Source of the DNA: Chara braunii
Taxonomy: Eukaryota; Streptophyta; Charophyceae; Charales; Characeae
NCBI GenBank assembly: GCA_003427395.1
Contig: BFEA01000082.1
Span: 450,076-473,563 of the forward strand
DNA: 23,488 bases
Direction of reading: 5' to 3'
The position numbers and the translations under genes are program-made. The notes under the pieces are model-generated. The model was not told where the DNA came from. It saw only the letters and a program-made list of their open reading frames with translations, and did no database searches. Positions 17,575 to 23,488 of this stretch are shown in pieces. Each line of letters starts with the position of its first letter. Position 1 is the first letter of the stretch.

Positions 17575-18602
17575 TGACGTGAGTGACTCCACTCTCCTCA
17601 TCTGATCACTCCTACTTCTTTCCTCTTCTTTTTTCTCCTCTCCCTTCTCCCCTTCCTCTTTCTCTGCCTACTCTCTCCATCCATTCCTCGTCCCTTTTTG
17701 CTGTTTGATGCTCTGCGCTCTGCTCTTCCTATTTTAGGGAGAGAGACGAGAGAAGTGAGGCTATGATGGGTGAAATTGGAGGAAGGAAGAGTGTGGAAGG
17801 GGCGTAGATATGAGGAAACAGAGAGTGTAAGGACAATGGGTGAAATTGGAGGGAGGATTGTGGGGGAAGGGGGAGGGATTAACATTTAACAAGGATAGGG
17901 GGAAGTATGTCCCACGTTTCTATATCTTCTTCTCCTCTGCTTGTATTTTCATGATTTTTCCAATCAATCTTAAAATCAATCTTATCATCAACTAAATAAC
18001 ATCTTAATAATATTTTAATCATCAATCTGACCATTAATTTCATCATCTCAGTACCATCCCATTTACGAACCTAACTATTTTTTTATAACTAATAATCCTA
18101 ACTAAAGTCTCAAACATTCCTGATCTTTCTTATCTTCAAAACCTGAATTTCTTGTCTAACTAACATAACTAACATAAAAGGTATTTTTATATACCTTAGA
18201 CTCTAGGCGAAAATATCTAATTAATATACTTTTTTTTGTTTTTTAATCATGTTTATCTACTCTCAAGTCTTACTATAAAAAACTTAGTCATAAATTACTC
18301 TTTGTTTTTTTTACTATTTCTTTTCTCATATGGGAGGGGCATAAATGCTCCTTCCTACATTCATAATTTTATCTCACATTTTATAAAAATAGGTTGAAGT
18401 TGTGGTAAGGGATGGGGAGAGCTCTACTTTGCAGGGGTTTCATTAGGAGGAGGGTGAAAACCTGGAAGGGGCACGGACAGATTGTGAGGAATACTCTATT
18501 CTAGGGCCGGGTATTAAATCCCAGCGGGGATAGACTACGGTAAAGAGATAGACATGGGAATTGAGGAAATGAAGGCAGGCAGAGAGAAGTATATCATGCG
18601 TC
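17575..18602. other. Strand-biased low-complexity DNA, no gene seen
   Basis: A pyrimidine-rich stretch (about 17600-17735) is followed by a purine-rich stretch (about 17736-17880) that contains GGGTGAAATTGGAGG twice, at 17768 and 17838. From 17890 to 18400 the DNA is AT-rich with scattered ATCAATC words. Confidence 0.5.
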
Positions 18603-19580
18603 CTGGTGCTCTGTAATTCTTGGCGGCATCTGACTTCCTTCCTCATTTGGGATATAGGATCTTAGAGATGGTCGAATCTGGACTGATATCTACAGAGTTG
18701 CCTTGTTTTGTGACCTTGGTTTGCCGATGCCAGAACGACGCTGGCCGAAGCTGAGGCGTTGTCCTGTAATATGCAATTGGCAGGAGTGTGATGCCTTGTA
18801 GATAGATCTGGGGATTGCTGAGGGAGAAAGGCAATCCAGTGGCGAACCGGGGGGGCTGCCTTGACAACCTATGGGGCCAGGGATAATCTAGGTGGCGAGA
18901 AGAGGTCAACTACGGTTGACATTGGTAAGGAGGGTATTGTCTTTGAGATGTAATGTCTTGGTACAGGGAGGGCTAGGAGGTGTTATAGGATTAGGAGGTC
19001 AGAAGTGTTGATATAGTATAGTCTTTTATATTTTTTATACACTTATCATCATATTATCATCATCATCATTAGTATCATCATCTCAATCATGTTATATTAA
19101 GCTTTCTGGTGTTCTGAAATTTTTGGCAGCGTCTAGACTTCTTCCACAATAGAGATATAGGATTTCAGAGATGGTTGAACCTGGACTGGTGTCTACAGAG
19201 TTGCTCTGTTCTGAGCCCCTGGTTTGCCGACGCCAGAACGATGCTGGCCGGAGCTGGGGCGTTGCCCTGTAACTTGCAAATGGCAGGAGTGTGCGACCTT
19301 GTAGAGAGATCTGGGGTTTGCCCAGGGAGGAAGGCAATCCAGTGGTGAACCGGGGGGGGGCTGCAAGGGAGCGAGAAGAGAACAACCATGGAAGACGTTG
19401 GTTAGGTTGATACTGTTTCTGAGTCACAATGTCCTCGTACAAGGAGGGCTAGGAGTTGTTATAAGATTAAGAATTCGGAATTGCTGATATAGCATAGTCT
19501 CCTTTTTACACTAATTTTCATTATCATGAGCATCATCATCAGTAGTATCATTATCATCATCATGATCATTATCATCACCA
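18603..19580 (+). repeat. Tandem duplication of a ~0.5-kb unit ending in ATC repeats
   Basis: Unit 1 starts CTGGTGCTCTG at 18603 and unit 2 CTGGTGTTCTG at 19106, an offset of 503. They align over most of their length, through TCTACAGAGTTGC, GCCAGAACGA.GCTGGCC, GGCAATCCAGTGG.GAACCGG, GGGCTAGGAG and TGATATAG.ATAGTCT. Each ends in an ATC microsatellite. Minus-strand frames in both units stay open over about 70 aligned codons, which may or may not mean former coding. Confidence 0.85.
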
Positions 19581-19700
19581 CATGAGGGACGCTGAGCCCG
19601 GTTCTCAACAAGTTCGGTTCGGTTACTCCAGGCAGACTGTGAGGATCCCGCCCTCAATCTTCTTATTGGTAATATCAGCCTTGGGCACTGGACCCGTTTA

Positions 19701-19701
<1 letters not shown>
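19581..19701. other. Unique sequence before the poly-A
   Basis: No feature is supported beyond the A run that follows. Confidence 0.4.

Positions 19702-19771
<70 letters not shown>
19702..19771. repeat. A31-(GA)20 compound tract
   Basis: A homopolymer 19702-19732 passes directly into GA units to 19771. Confidence 0.95.
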
Positions 19772-19773
<2 letters not shown>

Positions 19774-19870
19774 TTCCTGCAAGCAAAACCTTCAAGTAAG
19801 ACACAGAGAGGTATCTCCAGTCTTCCCACAAACAGGACCTTCAGGTAACACATACACACACACACACACA
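19771..19870 (+). repeat. Dispersed repeat, diverged copy plus 35-base copy 2, then (CA)n
   Basis: GTCTTCCTGCAAGCAAAACC (19771 onward) is a diverged version of the unit that follows exactly at 19809-19843. A CA tract ends the block, as at 16613. Confidence 0.85.
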
Positions 19871-19891
19871 TATATATCGTCACAAACAGAA

Positions 19892-20009
19892 CTGCCCGGT
19901 AAACCGTAGGCAGAGAGGGAGTATATATATATATATATATATATACAGTTTGTCACAGCCCCTCGTTTGTTGTCCTCTTCTCCCTCTCTGCCTACGGTTT
20001 ACCGGGCAG
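19892..20009. repeat. Long hairpin, perfect 30-base inverted arms around (TA)n
   Basis: Arms 19892-19921 and 19980-20009 are exact reverse complements (left arm begins CTGCCCGGTAAACCGTAGGC). The 58-base loop starts with TA units to about 19945. Confidence 0.92.
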
Positions 20010-20021
20010 GCGGGCAAGCAT

Positions 20022-20043
20022 GTGTTCTATTTGAATAGAACAC
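20022..20043. repeat. 22-base palindrome
   Basis: GTGTTCTATT-TG-AATAGAACAC has perfect 10-base arms and lies 12 bases after the long hairpin. Weaker relatives of the ACTATTTGAATA word follow to 20130. Confidence 0.85.
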
Positions 20044-20538
20044 CTGTCTGTCCGACTAGAAAGAATGTGCGTACTCTTTGAATACAACATATGTTTGTAC
20101 TATCTCAATGTGTGTACTATTTGGATTTCAGGGGGTGACTTTGATAAATCGACTTTTTCAGGGGAAGTTGAATAGTGCATAAGTGCGTTTTGTTCGGGGG
20201 AAGGGGGAAGCCTGCAGTTCTCGGGTGTAAGTGGGACATGGCCCCGGTCGCAGGTATCTCAGTATGGCTGTGTACTGTTCGGGGTTCGAACTCAGGTCGT
20301 ATTTATTTCACCAGTTTATTGGGAAAGCTATCGACGGCGAGAGGCACGATCTCATCAGAATCAGATAACGGGCCTCGCTGCACTACTCTCCAAATGTACA
20401 AAATGAGACAGAATCCACCGCTAGAACATGGAAAGATGCATTGCCGTCTTTTTGGACTTTTGTGCATGTGGGGACTACCGGTAGTACAACGCGGCCCAAC
20501 AGTCGTCACGAGTGATATCGGCCTTCGAGTAGCAGGCT
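20044..20538. other. No gene; tRNA-like fragment and repeat remains
   Basis: GTATCTCAGTATGG (20254-20267) and GGTTCGAACTC (20283-20293) resemble polymerase III A and B boxes but are only about 28 bases apart, too close for a tRNA. The word at 20183-20198 is the inverse of 16433-16448. Confidence 0.4.
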
Positions 20539-20637
20539 GGGGCAAGGTCCCACTTGCACGAATTAAGCGATATTGACCGTAGATCGGAAAGATCAACGGC
20601 CAGAATCTCTTAATCCGTGCAAGTAGGACCTTGCCCC
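20539..20637. repeat. Inverted repeat, 29-base arms (27 of 29 paired)
   Basis: Arms 20539-20567 and 20609-20637 (left begins GGGGCAAGGTCCCACTTGCA) are near-perfect reverse complements with a 41-base loop. Weaker pairing extends outward (CCGGTAGTAC near 20478 with GTACTACCAG near 20656). Confidence 0.88.
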
Positions 20638-20639
20638 TG

Positions 20640-21102
20640 GAGTAGGTTGGCTGCCGTACTACCAGTCGGCAGTTCGTCGTTGGCGCGCTGTATTACCGGT
20701 AGGCGAGTTGGAGCATTGGATAGGTTGAGCACTGACGAGGGTGAGTCGGCAGGCATCGGACCGGTCGTACTGTGCTGCTTTCTCTGGGCTATGGCGTACG
20801 TTGAACAGCAGATCGGCGGTTGAAGGAAGGAAGGAAGTGATTGTCAGCCGAAGCACGAATGCGCGTAGGATAACGCGCCAAGGGAGAAGACGGGAGAGGT
20901 GGTAGGTAGCTGTGGACGTCATGGCTTTTTGGTTTGCCGCTATGGTTAGTACATCCTGCTTATCTCTTCCTTGATAACGTCGGCGGCGATGTAAGTTAGC
21001 TCCACATGGCCTCAATCACAGAAACGGGGCCTGGAAATTACCCCTCCTAGATTGTGCCACGTGTAAATACCTCCCTCCTGGCTGCGGCGGCCCTTCTGGC
21101 GC
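20640..21102. other. Unique sequence upstream of the G-box repeat, no gene seen
   Basis: GC content rises across this stretch. No reading frame is supported. It contains the first CACGTG core at 21058. Confidence 0.45.
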
Positions 21103-21821
21103 GAGCCTTGCAGATATAAGATTTGAGATGTGCCACGTGGGCTGGATCTTATTAGACAGACCGGGTGGGGGTTGAAGATAATCCTCCACTCTGCTTCCCC
21201 CCCCTTCGCCCCCTCCCCCTCCCTCCAGTCGGCGGGGGCCCATCTGACCCGAGCCTTGCAGAGGTGAGTTGTGAGATGTGCCACGTGGGCTGGATCATAG
21301 ACGGACCGGGTGGGGGTTGCAGGTAATTCTTCCCCCCCCCCCCCCCCCTCCCCCTTCCCCCTCCCTCCAGTCAGTGCCGATCTAGTTTGCCCCCCCCCCC
21401 GATATCGCCAAGCGTCGCAATTGGTTGGCGGCGGGGATGGGATGCGCTATGTGGACATCCGCAGTAGTAATCCGCTGAAGAAGCCAATGAATGTGCCGAT
21501 CTTTCTCTATGACCTTTCATTGGCTTACACGTTTTTTTTAAACACAAAAGAGAATCCTTGGCGTGAGACGTGTGGGTATCGTCGGTAATGCAGAATGTGC
21601 CACGTAGGCGTCCACGTGGCAGCATTGATTTTCGTGGCGATCTCGTAATCGCGGCAAGAGCGGTAAAGGTTTTGAAACCCCCGTCGACGGCGGCGGTGAA
21701 GCGGGGGGAGGCGAGGGGAGGCCGGGGGGCGGCGCGGGGCGCGGGGCGGGAGGCCCTCCGAAGGAACGATGCGTGGATGTAATTGAAGGGATCCTGAGGT
21801 GTCACGCGGCGGGACCACGTG
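21058..21821 (+). promoter_or_regulatory. Candidate promoter region with five CACGTG G-box cores and inverted CCAAT
   Basis: Perfect CACGTG hexamers start at 21058, 21134, 21282, 21613 and 21816, most within GCCACGTGG, the core bound by bZIP and bHLH factors in plants. An 11-base inverted repeat containing CCAAT/ATTGG (21481-21491 and 21516-21526) lies between them. They precede the Gly/Pro-rich gene. No TATA box was identified, and promoter function is an inference from motif density. Confidence 0.4.
21103..21390 (+). repeat. Two tandem units of about 148 bp
   Basis: Units start GAGCCTTGCAGA at about 21103 and 21251. Each contains GAGATGTGCCACGTGGGCTGG, ACCGGGTGGGGGTTG, a long C run and CTCCCTCCAGTC. 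The C runs differ in length. Flanking sequence at 21051 resembles the G-box part, suggesting a partial third unit. Confidence 0.85.
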
Positions 21822-21845
21822 GCGCAGGATGCGTGGATTAGGACT

Positions 21846-23345
21846 ATGGTCGGGAGCGGGGCTGATTGCGTCGGGGTTCGGTCTGGGGTCGGGGTCGGGG
21901 TCGGAGGTAGGATCGAAGTGACTTCTTCTCCTCGGCGTGGTCGTGGTGTCGACGACCAGGTCGGGATCGTGATCGGACTTGGCGCTAGACATGGCGTTGG
22001 ACCTGAGATAGGACCAGCTGTTGGACCTGGAACCGTACCTGGAACCAGACCGACGACCGGAGCGGTCACTGGGCCGACGATCGAAGCTGTCACGGGACCG
22101 ACCATCGGAGCTGTCACGGGAGCTGACGGGGTCGGGGCTGGAATTCGGTATTTTCGGTACACAGATTTCCTTGGTCTCGATCCGCTGGTTGGTGGTGGGA
22201 TATCGGTCGGGATCAAGCAGGACTCCCCCCACGGCATTGATCTTGGACCTGGACCTGGACCTGGACCTGGACCTGGACCGAGACCTGGATCTGAACCTGG
22301 GGGCGGACGTCGTTTTGACCTTTGCGCCGGATCTGATAAGGACGCCGGACCTGGTGCCAAGCCTGCAGCCATTGGGGTCGGGATCGAGTGTTCAGAGAAG
22401 TTAGCTTCGCAGCATGTAAGTACTCTGGTTGATATTGTGAGAGGTGTTCGGATTAAGCAGGAACGCCAGGATCCCGGCATTGACCTGGGCACCGTACCTG
22501 GAATCGTACCTGGAACCATACCTGGTACCGTGCCTACAACCGTACGTGGAGCCGTGGTACCTGGAGCCGTGGTACCTGGAGTCGTCGTACCTGGAACCGT
22601 ACCAGGAGCCGGACCTGGAACTGGACCTGGACCTGGACCTGGACCTGCAATCGGACCTGGAACTGGACCTGGAACCGGACCTGAACAGGCTAATTGGACG
22701 AACGTAGCTTCTCCGGAAGTACGGTCTGCTTCCAGAATTAGCTCTGGTACTGGACCTGGGCCCGTACGTGGGACCATATTTGGTGGTGGGATGGCGAAGG
22801 TAATCAAACAGGAACCCTCTGATCCTAGAATGAGCTCTGGTACCGGACCTGGGACCACATTTGGTGGCCAACCTTGCTCCGGATCCGGTCCCGTACCTGG
22901 TGCGCCTTATGGTTGCGTACCTGGCTCTGCATCTTGTCCTGGGTCCGGCGATGGAACCGAGGCTGAGACCGGACCAGCTGCCAACGGTTCCATTAGATTT
23001 GGCGCCGATAGTCGTAACGAGCCTGGCACCGTACCTGGCACCGTACCTGGTACCGTACCTGGCACCGTACCTGGTACCGTACCTGGTACTAACACCAACA
23101 CTCTCACTGACCCTTCCCGGGGTGCTGTGGCTAGCTCTGCGATGGATCGACGGGGTGAATCGTGCGCCGAACCTGCTGCCGCGCATGGGAACGAACCTCC
23201 GCAACGTGTTGTCGGCAGCGAGCCTTTGGGCGCCACTCTGGATCAGAAAGGTGCTGGCAGCTCGCCAAGCGAGGAGGGAGCGTCCGGCGTTTCCGCGGAG
23301 GCGAAGTCTAAGTATCTACGCCACTTCAGCGCCGCTGACAAGGAG
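21846..23345 (+). CDS. Gly/Pro/Val-rich protein with three IKQ(D/E) modules, partial exon
   Basis: I do not recognise the family. The frame is open for over 500 codons. The first ATG is 21846 (a GTG lies upstream in the same frame). The product is mostly Gly-Pro/Gly-Thr-Val-Pro repeats built from GGACCT hexamers (22245-22280) and 12-base units (23022-23090). Three modules interrupt them: GIKQDSPHGIDLG (22212), RIKQERQDPGIDLG (22452) and VIKQEPSDPRMSSG (22803). IKQE matches the SUMO-attachment consensus (hydrophobic-Lys-x-Glu). The codons for IKQ vary only at third positions (ATC/ATT, AAG/AAA), which favours this strand and frame. The C-terminal part is less repetitive (AKSKYLRHFSAADKE) and ends at GAG|GTAGGT, a phase-0 splice donor at 23345, with TG and GA tracts beyond. 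The gene therefore continues outside the window, probably as a nuclear disordered protein. Confidence 0.5.
22245..22280 (+). repeat. GGACCT hexamer array (Gly-Pro coding)
   Basis: Five perfect and one variant hexamers inside the coding frame. The hexamer is open in most frames on both strands, which explains the long overlapping frames here. Confidence 0.9.
23022..23090 (+). repeat. 12-base minisatellite (Val-Pro-Gly-Thr coding)
   Basis: Five full CCTGG(C/T)ACCGTA units and a partial one, in frame with the gene. A related but less regular array occurs at 22485-22620. Confidence 0.9.
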
Positions 23346-23394
23346 GTAGGTCTGGAAAACATACCACGGCAACAACTATGTCTATTTGCGTTTC

Positions 23395-23398
<4 letters not shown>

Positions 23399-23488
<90 letters not shown>
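23399..23488. repeat. (TG)n then (GA)n microsatellite to the window end
   Basis: TG units to about 23428, then GA units to the edge. It probably lies in the intron after the 23345 donor. Confidence 0.95.

Noticed and set aside
17362-17601. Poly-Asp minus-strand frame
   Set aside because: It is produced by the ATC trinucleotide microsatellite and has no non-repeat coding sequence around it.
20254-20293. Possible tRNA gene (A-box and B-box like words)
   Set aside because: The boxes are about 28 bases apart, against roughly 44 in tRNAs, and no cloverleaf can be drawn.
21371-22858. 495-codon minus-strand frame opposite the Gly/Pro-rich gene
   Set aside because: GGACCT-type hexamers are open on both strands. 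The synonymous variation at the IKQ codons and the splice donor favour the + strand frame.

Overview
This is repeat-rich nuclear DNA from a eukaryote with a large genome. There is no operon-like packing. Short microsatellites, above all (GA)n/(CT)n, recur every kilobase or so. Most genes are decayed transposon genes, and possible plant-like splice sites and a run of CACTGT-type G-box cores (CACGTG) occur near the right end. A streptophyte alga or plant with a bloated genome (a Chara-like genome, for example) fits, but the species cannot be fixed from the sequence alone. It is a draft assembly: it holds a 104-base N gap, six single Ns, and two copies of the Nextera mate-pair junction adapter (15743-15780 and 16716-16751). 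Contiguity across about 15.74-16.75 kb should therefore not be trusted.

Left part (about 0.4-7.4 kb, all on the + strand). A decayed Plavaka-like (CACTA/CMC clan) DNA-transposon transposase (431-3033) is followed by a Ulp1/SENP-type cysteine protease gene (3402-4761) with an intact catalytic set but one frameshift and one internal stop. A third, unrecognised gene follows: a broken charged N-terminal segment (5397-6214) and an open block of 286 codons (6498-7358). Shared strand, close spacing and similar decay suggest one old mobile element, or a nest of them, with a transposase, a deSUMOylase-like protease and an accessory protein.

Middle (7.4-11.1 kb). This region is dominated by (GA)n tracts and a foldback repeat family with 23-base inverted arms. 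A segment at 7811-8185 recurs in direct orientation at 10555-11038. Between the two copies lie a hammerhead-ribozyme-like motif (minus strand, 8636-8692), a short coding relic (8727-9017, minus) and an unrecognised 413-codon coiled-coil and Cys/His-containing gene on the minus strand (9212-10453).

11-15.7 kb is AT-rich and without genes. It holds a diverged tandem repeat, a possible 922-bp non-autonomous element (13831-14752) bounded by near-perfect inverted repeats and carrying four TTATAG-NN-CTATAA palindromes, CT tracts, and a tRNA-derived SINE-like head on the minus strand (about 15620-15692).

15.7-21 kb holds the adapter scars, homopolymers, an ATC microsatellite, a ~0.5-kb tandem duplication (18603-19580) and several long hairpins. 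The right end (21.0-23.5 kb) looks like a real gene. A G-box-bearing tandem repeat and CCAAT inverted repeat lead into a long Gly/Pro/Val-rich reading frame (21846-23345) with three IKQ(D/E) SUMO-consensus modules. It ends at a plausible splice donor and runs out of the window.
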